Positions 1 to 10,516 of a stretch of DNA of 64,000 nucleotides are shown piece by piece. Both the position numbers and the translations under genes were made by a program. The notes beneath the pieces were generated by a model. The model saw nothing but the letters and a program-made list of their open reading frames with translations. It was not told the origin of the DNA and did no database searches. The first letter of the stretch is position 1; each line of letters opens with the position of its first letter. This stretch comes from Anaerolineales bacterium (GTDB lineage Bacteria > Chloroflexota > Anaerolineae > Anaerolineales > Villigracilaceae), in assembly GCA_016932715.1 (NCBI GenBank), contig JAFGCG010000108.1, forward strand, positions 1-64,000, read 5' to 3'.

Positions 1-106
1 CATTCCTTGCCAGTCCTCGACTACCTCGTTCAACTCCAGCAGTTCGGCTCATCGCCACCTTCCCTTGTTGAACGCTAAACAAGTACTTGCGATAGTACCC
101 CAGCCT

Positions 107-811
107 TCACGCTACAAATGGATTAAAGTTCGTCTCACGATCATAGTAATCTTCGTTTTCCAGGCGCTTGAGAGCGCCAACTGCCATATATGTGACTGGT
201 GTCATGAGTGCTTCTACGCTGCATTTGAATAAATAATTCGTCAAGGTTATGGAGAGAAATGCCTCCCACAGAAAAACGCCGAACGCAGAAGCAACAAACA
301 CAAATACGACTGTATCTACTAACTCACCAATCAACGTGCTGCCGATCGTACGCGTCCATAACCAGCGGCCGGCCGTCAGGACTTTCATCTTCGACAGGAC
401 GAACGAGTTCGTGAATGAGCCAGTCCAGTAACCAGCCAGGCTTGCCAGCACGATCCCGCCGGTGCTCATCCCGCCCAGGATCGCGTCATAGGCGGCATCG
501 CCCGCGTAGCCCTGCCAACCAGCTTCACCCGGCAAGAGTCCGATGATCCAAAACATGAATGCGCTCAACGCCAGGCAAGCAAAACCGGTCCAGATCACGC
601 GCCGCGAACGTTTGTAGCCATAGACTTCGGTGAGAATATCGCCAAAGATGTAACTGACCGGGAACAGAATGGTCCCCGCATCAAAGAACATGCGCACTCC
701 GAACAAACTGAAACCCCAGTCCACGATCTTAGCGGAGGAAGCGATATTGCTCAGGACCAGCACTGTCACAAAGACAGCCATGATCAGGTCGAAGAAGCGG
801 TATTGTTTCAT
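107..811 (-). CDS. Queuosine precursor transporter family (YhhQ/VUT) membrane protein
   Basis: 234-aa multi-TM ORF; MKQYRFFDLIMAVFVTVLVLSNIASSAK...FPVSYIFGDILTEVYGYKRSRRVIW is typical of the YhhQ/VUT family. Confidence 0.88.
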   Translation of the reverse strand: MKQYRFFDLIMAVFVTVLVLSNIASSAKIVDWGFSLFGVRMFFDAGTILFPVSYIFGDILTEVYGYKRSRRVIWTGFACLALSAFMFWIIGLLPGEAGWQGYAGDAAYDAILGGMSTGGIVLASLAGYWTGSFTNSFVLSKMKVLTAGRWLWTRTIGSTLIGELVDTVVFVFVASAFGVFLWEAFLSITLTNYLFKCSVEALMTPVTYMAVGALKRLENEDYYDRETNFNPFVA

Positions 812-815
812 GAGG

Positions 816-1757
816 CTATTCTGTAACCGCGGTATTTTGTATTTTTTCGATCATCCTGCAAAAGGAACACAGACCGTCCGTGGATGTCGGCTGGCCGCAT
901 TTTGGGCAGGCATGCAGGTGCGCTGGTTCCACATCTTGCTCGATAAACAAGCCGCCGCGTTTCCGCGCTTCCAGAAATCTCAGGTAGAAAGTGAGTTTGG
1001 CGCCCGGGCGCTTCGTCTCGAGCTGATTGAGCAATTCCTTGTAATAAATGGATTGCGCCCCTTCCGCGAACGGGCATTCTTCATAGATGTATTCGATCCC
1101 GCGCGCCAATGCATAGGCCGTCATTTCGCGCTCGTAGAAGCGGCACAATGGCTTGACCTTGCGCGCCAGCCCGTCGCGGGCAGGCAGGACCGGTCCCTGG
1201 CGCAGAAGATATTCACTCGCCCAGGACAGCGTATTTCCGAAGAGTACGGCCGCCTCGTCGTCGAGGTTGTGGCCCGTCGCAAGCACATCGTACCCAAGGT
1301 CGCGCGCGATGCGGTTCATCTCGTGGCGCTTCGCCAATCCGCACACCGCGCACGGCTTGCCATGTCCACGATGGGAGAGTTCCGAAAGCACAGGGATGGG
1401 CTGCCCGTATTCCTTTTCGATGTCTACAACGTGAAGCTTGAGGTTACGCTCGTTCGCAAACTTTTCGGTGAGCCGCTGTGACTCATGCGAGTAACCGATC
1501 CCGCCATCGATGCCCAGGCCAAGATAAAGACCGTCCGCCTGGTAGCCGAGACGATGGAGGATATCCCAGAGCGCAAGCGAGTCCTTGCCGCCCGACACCG
1601 CCACAAGGATCTTCTCCTCACGCGTGAACATCTCATATTTTTTGATAAAGCGTTCTGTCTGCTCAGGCACCCACTCCAAATAGTGCTCCTTGCATAACGC
1701 CAGTTTGTGCTGGCGCATGTTGACGGAGGCTTTCTCGCCGCATTTTCTGCATTTCAT
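816..1757 (-). CDS. ttuA: tRNA 2-thiolation protein, TtuA/NcsA-like (adenylation and CxxC zinc motifs)
   Basis: N-terminal MKCRKCGEKA zinc motif, PP-loop VSGGKDSLALWDIL, C-terminal CPKCGQPTS; ATG at 1757 overlaps the upstream stop (ATGA). Confidence 0.85.
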   Translation of the reverse strand: MKCRKCGEKASVNMRQHKLALCKEHYLEWVPEQTERFIKKYEMFTREEKILVAVSGGKDSLALWDILHRLGYQADGLYLGLGIDGGIGYSHESQRLTEKFANERNLKLHVVDIEKEYGQPIPVLSELSHRGHGKPCAVCGLAKRHEMNRIARDLGYDVLATGHNLDDEAAVLFGNTLSWASEYLLRQGPVLPARDGLARKVKPLCRFYEREMTAYALARGIEYIYEECPFAEGAQSIYYKELLNQLETKRPGAKLTFYLRFLEARKRGGLFIEQDVEPAHLHACPKCGQPTSTDGLCSFCRMIEKIQNTAVTE

Positions 1758-2050
1758 TGGCAACCCCCTCGAGAATCGCGATTCGTTATTCGAGATCCGT
1801 GCACGATTCCCAATTCTCGAGTCCCCATCCCCGCTCCTCCGGAAATCACTGCGATCAATCTAATCACGTCGCCATCCTTTAAAATCTCATCTTCCAGGAT
1901 CAATTCTCCCGCGCGCGTCGCGATGACCGACTCGGGCACGATGTTGATTTTCTGTAGCGCAGAGAGCAGCGTCATTCCCGGCTTGACTTCATATTCCTTA
2001 TCACGCAAAATTAATTTAACCAAAGTTACTCCTGACAGAGATTCTACCAT
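1754..2050 (-). CDS. MoaD/ThiS-like sulfur carrier (TtuB-like) with an extra C-terminal tail
   Basis: VKLILRDKEYEVKPGMTLLSALQKINIVPESVIATRAGELILEDEILKDGDVIRLIAVISGG is a beta-grasp sulfur carrier ending ISGG; start approximate; reading frame continues 27 aa past the GG. Confidence 0.78.
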   Translation of the reverse strand: MVESLSGVTLVKLILRDKEYEVKPGMTLLSALQKINIVPESVIATRAGELILEDEILKDGDVIRLIAVISGGAGMGTRELGIVHGSRITNRDSRGGCQ

Positions 2051-2135
2051 CATGCTGGAAACCATCAAATTTCCGTCAATGATAAAGGCAAGCCAGCGTC
2101 TTGACAGTGCCCTCCATTGACTGTACGATTGAATC

Positions 2136-3338
2136 ATGCGCATCGGAATGATGGTAGACATCTACAAACCATATGTAAGTGGCGTTACCAATTACGTTTC
2201 TCTCAACAAACGTGCCCTCGAAAATGCAGGGCACGAGGTTTATGTATTCACCTTTGGCGATCTTGAGTATCAGGATGATGAACCCCGCGTCATCCGAAGC
2301 CCGGCGCTGCCTCTCGCGGACACGGGCTTTTACCTCTCCCTGCGCCACAAGACCAAACACAAGAAATTGCTCCAAACCATGGATGTGGTCCACGTGCACC
2401 ATCCATTCCTAAGCGGACGCCTGGCGCTGAACTATTGCCGGTCCGCGAAGATCCCGGTCGTCTTTACCAACCATACGCGCTATGACCTGTATGCACAGGC
2501 ACGTCTTCCCCTCATGCCGGAAGAGGTGAGTCATGGTCTTCTCCAGGCGTATTTGCCCGATTTTTGTGACGCGGTGGACCTGGTGATTTCACCCTCCACC
2601 GGCATGGCAAAGGTCCTGAGAGAGTTTGGCGTAAAATGCCATATCGAGGTCGTCCCAAACGGCGTCGATCTGCATCAGTTCCACCAGGCAAAGCCACTCC
2701 CACGCTCTCAATTTGGCTTCACAGATCAGGATGTCCTGCTGGTTTATGCAGGCCGGGTCGCGCCGGAAAAGAACATCCATTTCCTGTTACAGTCTTTTGC
2801 AGGGATTGCGCAGTTGATCCCCAACGTTCATCTGTTGATCGTAGGCGGCGGGAAGAAACAGTTCGAGGAGGAGCTTCGAGACCTTGTCGCTCAACTGGGA
2901 ATTGGGAACCGCGTATGCAGCACCGGTATGGTCTCGTATGAGGAAATACCTTCCTACCTGGCAATGAGCGATATCTTTGTCACCACCTCCGTCACCGAGA
3001 CGTTCGGGATGGCCACCGTCGAGGCCATGGGCGCAGGTTTGCCGATCATGGGCGTTCACGCGCCAGGCACCAGCGACATCGTGGAAGATGGCAAGACAGG
3101 CTTCCTTTCCGCGGAGGATATGGCTGCGTTTACCGCCAAATTGACCTACCTGTGTCTATACCCCAGCCTGCGCAAGGCGATGGGCGCCGCGGCGCGGGAG
3201 GCTTCGAGACAATACGATATCGCGCGCACGACGAAGATCCTGCTTGAACACTACGCGCGCCTGATACAAAGTACGAAGCCATTGAAGAGAAGCCTGGATG
3301 AGCGCCTGATGGCTGTTCTCGAAGAGTTCATGAAATGA
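2136..3338 (+). CDS. Glycosyltransferase family 4 (GT1-type)
   Basis: MRIGMMVDIYKPYVSGVTNYV...YAGRVAPEKNIHFLLQSF...SVTETFGMATVEAMGAGLP. Confidence 0.92.
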   Translation: MRIGMMVDIYKPYVSGVTNYVSLNKRALENAGHEVYVFTFGDLEYQDDEPRVIRSPALPLADTGFYLSLRHKTKHKKLLQTMDVVHVHHPFLSGRLALNYCRSAKIPVVFTNHTRYDLYAQARLPLMPEEVSHGLLQAYLPDFCDAVDLVISPSTGMAKVLREFGVKCHIEVVPNGVDLHQFHQAKPLPRSQFGFTDQDVLLVYAGRVAPEKNIHFLLQSFAGIAQLIPNVHLLIVGGGKKQFEEELRDLVAQLGIGNRVCSTGMVSYEEIPSYLAMSDIFVTTSVTETFGMATVEAMGAGLPIMGVHAPGTSDIVEDGKTGFLSAEDMAAFTAKLTYLCLYPSLRKAMGAAAREASRQYDIARTTKILLEHYARLIQSTKPLKRSLDERLMAVLEEFMK

Positions 3339-3685
3339 AACACAACCAGCAGATTGGCAAATGGGGTGAAGACGCGGTCGCGGCGTATCTTGCGGAACGC
3401 GGCTATGAAGTCCTCGCGCGCAATGCGCGGACTCCATATGGTGAAATAGACATCGTCGCAAAGCAGGCGGACATTACGATCTTTGTGGAGGTCAAAACGC
3501 GCACCTCGAACAGAATGGGGCTGCCCGAAGACTCGGTCAACCTGCGCAAGCAGGCACACATGCTCGCCTGCGCCGAACATTACGCGGCGGAACATGCCAT
3601 CGATCACTGGCAGATCGACGTGGTGGCGGTGGAAGGAAAGGTGGGCTTGAAACCAATGATCACGCATTTTGAGAATGCAATTTAA
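3335..3685 (+). CDS. YraN/UPF0102 family endonuclease-like protein
   Basis: KWGEDAVAAYLAERGYEVLARNARTPYGEIDIVAKQADITIFVEVKTRT; overlaps the upstream stop. Confidence 0.9.
   Translation: MKHNQQIGKWGEDAVAAYLAERGYEVLARNARTPYGEIDIVAKQADITIFVEVKTRTSNRMGLPEDSVNLRKQAHMLACAEHYAAEHAIDHWQIDVVAVEGKVGLKPMITHFENAI
3658..3683 (+). repeat. Direct repeat copy 1 (3' end of yraN-like CDS)
   Basis: gatcAcgcattttgagaatgcaattt; 25/26 identical to 4061-4086. Confidence 0.95.
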
Positions 3686-3735
3686 GTGATTGGTGCAGAT
3701 CAGACTCAGTTGATTGCCTGAGTTATAATTAGATC

Positions 3736-4047
3736 ATGGCTTCATTTGAACCACTTCCCAAAAGCCTGAAACCATTTTTTTGGGATTATCCCTTTTCGAA
3801 ATTATCCCTCAACACCGACCGTGATTTGATCATCCGCCGCGTTCTTTCCAGTGGATCATGGGATGCGGTATGCTGGGTTAGGAAGGAAATCGGGGACGAA
3901 AATCTGAAAAAATGGTTGATCGCCCACAAGGGGCGCGGGCTTAGCCCAAGACAACTGCGCTTTTGGGAACTCATTTTGGATCTACCGAAGCGTCAGGTGA
4001 ATACCTGGGTGCGAGTGGCAAGGGAAACACCTTGGGGGAAGAGGTAA
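3736..4047 (+). CDS. Small uncharacterized protein, possibly DUF6922-like
   Basis: 103-aa ORF with TATAAT (3724-3729) 6 nt before the ATG; ...VLSSGSWDAVCWVRKEIGDENLKKWLIAHKGRGLSPRQLRFWELIL. Confidence 0.75.
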   Translation: MASFEPLPKSLKPFFWDYPFSKLSLNTDRDLIIRRVLSSGSWDAVCWVRKEIGDENLKKWLIAHKGRGLSPRQLRFWELILDLPKRQVNTWVRVARETPWGKR

Positions 4048-4060
4048 GGTTAGAACTGAA

Positions 4061-4086
4061 GATCGCGCATTTTGAGAATGCAATTT
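4061..4086 (+). repeat. Direct repeat copy 2 of the yraN-like 3' end
   Basis: gatcGcgcattttgagaatgcaattt. Confidence 0.95.
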
Positions 4087-4894
4087 GAATTCGAGGATGG
4101 CATCTGTGAACAAAGGGTTCAATAAGGAAACTATTGTTCTATCACTGGTAGCCATAGTACTCGTAACCGGGATTGTTATTTACAGCCGCCTCGTTAGTCT
4201 TGATCCCTACAGTTGGGATCATAGAAATCCATGTTATCCAAGTAGTTATTCAGATTGGACAGAATATCAAATCGATCCAGAAACAATTCTTACATCGCTG
4301 GATCAAAAAGATACGAACGTGTTTACGCCCATGTTGGTAACTCCTAGCTCAGATGCGCAATTTCCTCCCCGAAACACTTTCCTTTGGACACAGTCGGATT
4401 ACTTAAAGATTGCTAATGCCCTAAGTCAACATGAGTGGAACGAACCTCTGGATTTAAAGAATTGGAGTGTTTATTATCTTGCATTTGGTGGAGAATGTCA
4501 GGGTAATACAAGTGGGTATAACCACATGGAAATAACTTACTATAAAACCATCAAAGGCATCGTGGGAAAAACGTATCAGGCCCGGCATATCGAAATATAT
4601 CCCTTTGCCAGCGAAGTAGGGATAGGGGATTCATCTAGCTTTGACCGTCGATATTTTGTTGGAAACAACCCAATTGATCTTACAAAATTCAAAATTTCGG
4701 CTGATGATGCTCTTCGAATCGCGGAGGAAAATGGCGAAAAAGATGTCCGTTTGAAATATCAGGATGGCTGCTCAATCTCGATAAGAATGCCTATACACAA
4801 CTATGATGACAGCTGGGAAGTAGATTATTTTGATCTTAAAATGGCCGTTAATCCATATACAGGAAAATTTAGAATCATCAATACAAACAAGTAA
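4085..4894 (+). CDS. Hypothetical membrane-anchored protein
   Basis: N-terminal TM segment (ETIVLSLVAIVLVTGIVIYSRL) and a secreted-type domain. Confidence 0.7.
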   Translation: MNSRMASVNKGFNKETIVLSLVAIVLVTGIVIYSRLVSLDPYSWDHRNPCYPSSYSDWTEYQIDPETILTSLDQKDTNVFTPMLVTPSSDAQFPPRNTFLWTQSDYLKIANALSQHEWNEPLDLKNWSVYYLAFGGECQGNTSGYNHMEITYYKTIKGIVGKTYQARHIEIYPFASEVGIGDSSSFDRRYFVGNNPIDLTKFKISADDALRIAEENGEKDVRLKYQDGCSISIRMPIHNYDDSWEVDYFDLKMAVNPYTGKFRIINTNK

Positions 4895-4901
4895 TTATTT
4901 C

Positions 4902-5858
4902 ATGATTATCGAAAAGACTCGATTACCATTGATTCTCATTGTCGGACCCACTGCCGTCGGGAAGACGGAGCTTGCCATCCAGCTTGCAGAGCTGCTGGAC
5001 GGCGAGATCGTCTCTGCGGACTCGCGCCTCTTTTATCGCGGCATGGATATCGGAACTGCGAAGCCCACGCGCGCAGAACAGAGGCGCGTACCCCATCACT
5101 TAATTGATATTGCAAATCCTGATGAAATCCTGAGTTTAGCTGTCTTCCAGCAGAAAGCACATGAGGCGATTGCGGACATTCATACACGCAATAAAATTCC
5201 ATTCCTGGTGGGTGGGACCGGGCAATACATCCGCGCGGTGACGGAAGGATGGAGCCCACCGAAAGTAAAACCCGATGAAAGATTGAGGGAAGAATTAGAA
5301 AAGAAGAAAGAGGAAAGAGGAGAATACTGGCTACACGAAAGACTTCGGGCGCTCGACCCGGAAACCGCGCAGAAAATCGACGCCCGGAATTTCAGGCGGA
5401 CGGTACGCGCCCTGGAAGTCATTCTGACGACCGGCAGGAAATTCTCCGAGCAGCGCGGTCAAAGCGAGTCACCGTACCACCTCCTCCCCATTGGTCTGAC
5501 GCGTCCGCGCCCCGAACTGTATGCGCGCGTCGACCGGCGCATCGAAGAGATGTTCGCAAATGGATTCATAGTCGAAGTGAAACGCCTTTTGGAAGCAGGT
5601 TACTCCCCCTCCCTGCCGACGATGTCCGCGATCGGGTATCGGGAATGCATCCGGGTAGTCAACGGCGAATTGAACGAGGAGCAGGCCAAGGCGGAGATCC
5701 GACGCGCAACCCGCGTCTTTGTCCGCAGACAGGCGAACTGGTTCAAAGAATCCGATCCGCATATCAGGTGGTTCAACGTCGAAGAGGGCATCGTCGAAGA
5801 GATCGAGGCTTATCTCCTCCATTCACTGTCCGCCAAAAACCATCCATCGGTCGGTTGA
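4902..5858 (+). CDS. miaA: tRNA dimethylallyltransferase
   Basis: LILIVGPTAVGKTELAIQLAELLDGEIVSADSRLFYRGMDIGTAKP; ATG 4902 is a better start than the ORF-track start. Confidence 0.95.
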   Translation: MIIEKTRLPLILIVGPTAVGKTELAIQLAELLDGEIVSADSRLFYRGMDIGTAKPTRAEQRRVPHHLIDIANPDEILSLAVFQQKAHEAIADIHTRNKIPFLVGGTGQYIRAVTEGWSPPKVKPDERLREELEKKKEERGEYWLHERLRALDPETAQKIDARNFRRTVRALEVILTTGRKFSEQRGQSESPYHLLPIGLTRPRPELYARVDRRIEEMFANGFIVEVKRLLEAGYSPSLPTMSAIGYRECIRVVNGELNEEQAKAEIRRATRVFVRRQANWFKESDPHIRWFNVEEGIVEEIEAYLLHSLSAKNHPSVG

Positions 5859-5910
5859 CTTTTGATTCCTCCTTGAATATACTGAGCGTAACCAGAGAAG
5901 GAGGAGGACC

Positions 5911-7611
5911 ATGAACAACCGTCCGTGGCTTGTTCACTATGATAAAGGGGTGCCGCATACAATCGAATATCCGGAGGCGCCGCTATTTTATTTTTTGGAG
6001 CAGGCGGCGCGCCAATATCCTGACCGCGCCTGCACGATTTTCAAAGGTGCGGTCATTTCATATCAGGAGATGAACGCGCTGACCGACCACATGGCGGCTG
6101 CACTGGCGGAGATGGGTGTAAAGAAAGGCGACCGGGTCGGAATCTTCATGCCGAACACGCCCCAGTTTGTCGTTGCATATTTCGGCATCCTCAAGGCGGG
6201 CGGTGTGGTGGTAGCCGTCAACCCGACCTACCCGCCCGATGAAGTCCTTATCCCTGTTAATGACGCAAACATCGAGATCATGTTTACGCTGACGCGCTTC
6301 TACAATGTTTTGAATGCAGTCCGCGAACGCTCCAGGCTCAAAAAGATCATTGTTTCCAACATCAAAGAGCAGTTGTCTCCCATCATGAGCCTGCTTTTCA
6401 CTTTATTGAAGGAGAAAAAGGAGGGTCATCGCCTCGATGCGCTGGCTGAGGGCGATGTCTGGATGAAAGACCTGCTGAAGAAGCACGAGAACTCCTCGCG
6501 GCCCAAGGTCGAAGTTGGTCCCGATGACGTCGCTTTATTCCAGTATTCCGGCGGGACAACCGGCATTCCCAAAGGCGCAGTTGCGATCCACAGAAACGTG
6601 GTGGCAGATACACTGCAAATGCGAGCATGGTTTGTGAATTCGGAAGACGGAAAGGAAGTTTACCTGATGGGAATCCCGCTCTTCCACGTCTATGGGATGG
6701 TGGCTGGGATGAGCGTTGCCATGGCGATGGGAGCCAGCATGGTCATGGTGCCGAACGCGCGCGACCTGAAGGACGTGCTCGAAAACATCAGCAAATACAA
6801 AGCGACCATTTTCCCCGGTGTTCCATTGCTTTACAACGGGATCAACAATCATCCGGATGTGAAGGCAGGCAAATACGATCTGTCCTCGATCAAAGCCTGT
6901 ATCTCCGGTTCTGCGCCGCTCATGCGTGAGACGAAAGAGGAGTTCGAACGATTGACCGGCGGCAAAGTGTTCGAGGGCTATGGTCTATCTGAGGCGCCCA
7001 CCGCGACGCATTGTAATCCGCTGACAGGCTTGAATAAGACCGGCTCCATCGGACTGCCATTTCCTGATGTGGATGCAAAGATCATCAGCCTGGATGACGG
7101 GGAAACGGAAATGCCGCAAGGCGAGATCGGCGAACTCGTCATTCATGGACCGCAGGTAATGAAGGGCTATCACAATATGCCCACGGAAACAGCCAACGCC
7201 CTGCGCCAGCTCAAGGACGGCAAAACCTGGCTGTTCACCGGTGATATCGCCCGCATGGATGAAGACGGCTATTTCTACATCGTCGACCGCAAGAAGGAAC
7301 TCATCAAGCCCGGCGGCTTCCAGGTCTGGCCGCGCGAAGTAGAGGAAGTTATTTCGACCCATCCGAAAGTATTGGAAGTGGGCGTCGGGGGTATCCCTGA
7401 CCCGAATCGGGGTGAGACGGTCAAAGCCTGGATCGTGGTGAAGCCGGGTGAGACTCTGACCGCCGAGGAACTCAAGGCGTATTGCAAGGAACATCTTGCA
7501 CCCTATAAAGTTCCTTCCCACTATGAATTCAGAAGCGAATTACCAAAGACAACGGTAGGAAAAATCCTGAGACGCGAGCTGATCAGGCAGCATAAGGAAA
7601 GTGTACAGTAG
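5911..7611 (+). CDS. Long-chain fatty acid--CoA ligase (AMP-forming)
   Basis: YSGGTTGIPKGAV and WLFTGDIARMDEDGYFYIVDRKKELIKPGGFQVWPREVEEVI. Confidence 0.93.
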   Translation: MNNRPWLVHYDKGVPHTIEYPEAPLFYFLEQAARQYPDRACTIFKGAVISYQEMNALTDHMAAALAEMGVKKGDRVGIFMPNTPQFVVAYFGILKAGGVVVAVNPTYPPDEVLIPVNDANIEIMFTLTRFYNVLNAVRERSRLKKIIVSNIKEQLSPIMSLLFTLLKEKKEGHRLDALAEGDVWMKDLLKKHENSSRPKVEVGPDDVALFQYSGGTTGIPKGAVAIHRNVVADTLQMRAWFVNSEDGKEVYLMGIPLFHVYGMVAGMSVAMAMGASMVMVPNARDLKDVLENISKYKATIFPGVPLLYNGINNHPDVKAGKYDLSSIKACISGSAPLMRETKEEFERLTGGKVFEGYGLSEAPTATHCNPLTGLNKTGSIGLPFPDVDAKIISLDDGETEMPQGEIGELVIHGPQVMKGYHNMPTETANALRQLKDGKTWLFTGDIARMDEDGYFYIVDRKKELIKPGGFQVWPREVEEVISTHPKVLEVGVGGIPDPNRGETVKAWIVVKPGETLTAEELKAYCKEHLAPYKVPSHYEFRSELPKTTVGKILRRELIRQHKESVQ

Positions 7612-7627
7612 AAAGGAATAAACAAAA

Positions 7628-7666
7628 TAAAAAGAGCCATCCTGATTTTGGCGGCTCTTTCTTTAT
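7628..7666. terminator. Convergent bidirectional intrinsic terminator
   Basis: AAAGAGCC (7631-7638) / GGCTCTTT (7653-7660) with flanking A and T tracts. Confidence 0.85.
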
Positions 7667-7683
7667 TAACGCGGTAATTATTC

Positions 7684-9555
7684 TTATGTCCCCATAGCAA
7701 TGACCTGCGGAGTGCCGCTCTTCTTGGGAACAGGCGGCGGGAAGATCGCTTCGAACTCTTCCCGTGTCAGAGTTTCCACTTCGAGCAGTTTCTGCGCGAC
7801 CGCGTCCAGCCGGTCACGGTACTTGGTCAACAGTCTCCTGGTAAGCTTGTAAGCATCATCCACCATCCTGCGGACTTCGGAATCGATCTTCTCGGCAATG
7901 GCTTCAGAGTAATCGCGCTGCTCGGAGATCTCCCGCCCGAGGAAGATCAACTCCTCTTTTTGACCATAGGTCATCAAGCCCATTTCGCTGGACATGCCCA
8001 TGCGGGTGACCATCATGCGCGCCACCTGCGTGACACGCTCAATGTCATTCGCTGCACCGGAGGTAATATCGTCGAAAACAAGTTCTTCGGCAACGCGTCC
8101 GCCGAGAAGACCCGCGAGGGAAGCGATCATCTTCTTGCGGGATGTCAGGATACGATCATCTTCGGGACGGTACCAGGTGAGTCCGCCAGCCTGACCGCGG
8201 CCGACGATGGTAATCTTTTGAACGGGGTCCGCTTCCGGGATGGCATTCATCACGACCGCGTGGCCCGCCTCGTGGTAGGCAATGATGCGTTTCTCTTCAT
8301 CCGAGATCAGGCGGGACTTTCGTTCGGGTCCCATGACCACGCGCTCGATCGCCTCTTCGAGCTCAGGCTGCCCAATGGACTTTTTGTTGCGCCGAGCCGC
8401 CAGGATCGCGCCTTCATTGACCAGGTTCTCGAGATCCGCGCCGACAAAGCCGGGTGTGCCGCGTGCCAGTGAAGCCAGATCGACACTTGGTTCCAGCGGC
8501 TTGCCCTTGACGTGGACTTTCAGGATCGCCTCGCGGCCCTTCATATCGGGACGGTCGAGCGTGACACGCCGGTCAAAGCGACCGGGGCGCAACAAGGCCG
8601 GGTCGAGAATGTCGGGGCGGTTGGTGGCGGCGATGATGATGACGTTCGTATCCGTGTCAAAGCCATCCATTTCCACGAGCATTTGGTTGAGCGTTTGTTC
8701 GCGTTCGTCGTGCGAACCGCCGAGACCTGCGCCGCGCTGACGACCCACCGCATCGATTTCATCCACAAAAACAATACAGGGAGAATGGCGCTTCGCCTGT
8801 TCGAACAGGTCGCGGACGCGGCTGGCGCCAACACCTACGAACATTTCGACGAATTCAGAACCGGAAATCGAGAAGAACGGAACTCCCGCTTCCCCGGAGA
8901 CTGCTTTTGCCAGAAGCGTTTTGCCGGTTCCCGGAGGTCCCACCAGAAGCACGCCCTTGGGAATACGTGCACCCAATTGAATGAACTTCTGAGGTTCCTT
9001 CAGGAATTCGACCACCTCCGCCAGTTCCTGCTTGGACTCTTCCACGCCAGCCACATCCTGAAACGTGACCGTGGGATGTTCACCGCTGAACATACGCGCC
9101 CGCGATTTCCCAAAAGACATGGCAGCATTGTTGCTGCCCTGCGCCTGCCGGAAGATGAACCACAAAACGCCCACCATGAAAAGCACAGGCAGAATGTAAA
9201 GTGCGCCGCTCAGGACCCCAGCCCATTGGGAGGGTGGTTTCCTTTCGATGATCACACGTTCAGGAGAAAGCTGGTCGGGTGTAACGCCCAGCGCCACCAG
9301 CTGCGCCACCAGCGTCGAATCGGTTTCCTTGTAAGACTTCACTCCCTCGGCATCACCGTCGTTATAGATGATACGCAGGTTATCGTTATCTTCAATGACC
9401 ACGCGGCCCACCTTGCCCGCTTTAATATCACGCGCAATCTCATTGATCGTCAGCGACTCTTTGGGCTGCTCCCGCTGAACAGCCATGACAACCATGGTGA
9501 CTGCCGCAATGATCAACAATAAGGTTACTACAAAAGACTGATTTCTAGGATTCAA
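7684..9555 (-). CDS. ftsH: ATP-dependent zinc metalloprotease FtsH
   Basis: [51 protein letters not shown]; likely TTG start at 9555 behind GGAGG. Confidence 0.95.
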   Translation of the reverse strand: MNPRNQSFVVTLLLIIAAVTMVVMAVQREQPKESLTINEIARDIKAGKVGRVVIEDNDNLRIIYNDGDAEGVKSYKETDSTLVAQLVALGVTPDQLSPERVIIERKPPSQWAGVLSGALYILPVLFMVGVLWFIFRQAQGSNNAAMSFGKSRARMFSGEHPTVTFQDVAGVEESKQELAEVVEFLKEPQKFIQLGARIPKGVLLVGPPGTGKTLLAKAVSGEAGVPFFSISGSEFVEMFVGVGASRVRDLFEQAKRHSPCIVFVDEIDAVGRQRGAGLGGSHDEREQTLNQMLVEMDGFDTDTNVIIIAATNRPDILDPALLRPGRFDRRVTLDRPDMKGREAILKVHVKGKPLEPSVDLASLARGTPGFVGADLENLVNEGAILAARRNKKSIGQPELEEAIERVVMGPERKSRLISDEEKRIIAYHEAGHAVVMNAIPEADPVQKITIVGRGQAGGLTWYRPEDDRILTSRKKMIASLAGLLGGRVAEELVFDDITSGAANDIERVTQVARMMVTRMGMSSEMGLMTYGQKEELIFLGREISEQRDYSEAIAEKIDSEVRRMVDDAYKLTRRLLTKYRDRLDAVAQKLLEVETLTREEFEAIFPPPVPKKSGTPQVIAMGT

Positions 9556-9715
9556 CTCTGCCTCCAAATCATAATTCCAGTGAAGATTATACCAATATGA
9601 GCACCTCAGGAATAGCCCATTGGAAAATCTTATATATTTCTCTAATACACCCTTTTTTTCGCCAAAACCACGCGGGACGCAGTTGGAGGTCTGGACGCGG
9701 AAGATCGATTTGCTC

Positions 9716-10516
9716 TTACCCAACCATAAGTTCCACCGGACAGTGGTCCGAGCCGGGCACGTCCTCATGGATGATGACGTCCTGCACGTGCGGGACCAGC
9801 GCTTCGGAGACGAGAAAATAGTCCAGGCGCCAGCCGACGCGGCGCGCGCGGGCCGTCGAGCGGTACGTCCACCAGGTGTATTGGACGCGCTCCGGGTAGA
9901 GGCGGCGGTAGATGTCTACAAAGCCGTGATCCAGGAACTTCTGCACCCAGGCGCGTTCCTCCGGCAGGAAGCCGGAAGTCTTTTGATTTTGTTTCGGGTT
10001 TTTCAGGTCAATGGGCATGTGGGCAGTGTTGAAATCCCCCGTCAGGACGAGGTTTTCGCCGCCGGCATGCAGCCTGTCGCACAAAGCCAGTAAATGAGCG
10101 TAAAAATCCAGTTTATATGCCACGCGTTCATGACCGCGCTGGCCGCTCGGGAAGTAAACGTTGAACAAGCGAAGCACGCCGTCCCTAGCGGGCGGCAGTG
10201 TGGACAAACGGAATCCCCGATGAAGAGTGGAAATGAGACGTCCCTCGATATCGAAGAGCGGCGCGTTCATGCCAAGCTTCAGTTCAAGACAGGGGTTCCG
10301 CAGAAAGGTCGCCACGCCGCTATAGCCCGGTTTTTCGGCAGGATTCCAAATGACATCGTAGCCGGGAAAACTACGCTGTTCCTCCCTGAGCTGTTCAGGG
10401 CGGACTTTGATCTCCTGCAGGCATAAAACATCGGGCTGTTGTTCCCAGGCCCACTTCAAAGCGCCCTTGCCAAGCGCTGCCCGCAGCCCGTTGACGTTCC
10501 ACGTTATTATCTTCAT
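9716..10516 (-). CDS. xth: Exodeoxyribonuclease III
   Basis: MKIITWNVNGLRAALGKGALKWAWEQQPDVLCLQEIKV...GSDHCPVELMV. Confidence 0.93.
   Translation of the reverse strand: MKIITWNVNGLRAALGKGALKWAWEQQPDVLCLQEIKVRPEQLREEQRSFPGYDVIWNPAEKPGYSGVATFLRNPCLELKLGMNAPLFDIEGRLISTLHRGFRLSTLPPARDGVLRLFNVYFPSGQRGHERVAYKLDFYAHLLALCDRLHAGGENLVLTGDFNTAHMPIDLKNPKQNQKTSGFLPEERAWVQKFLDHGFVDIYRRLYPERVQYTWWTYRSTARARRVGWRLDYFLVSEALVPHVQDVIIHEDVPGSDHCPVELMVG

Noticed and set aside
669-1481. 270-aa ORF on + strand
   Set aside because: Antisense to the TtuA-like gene; no recognisable family; GC-rich shadow ORF.
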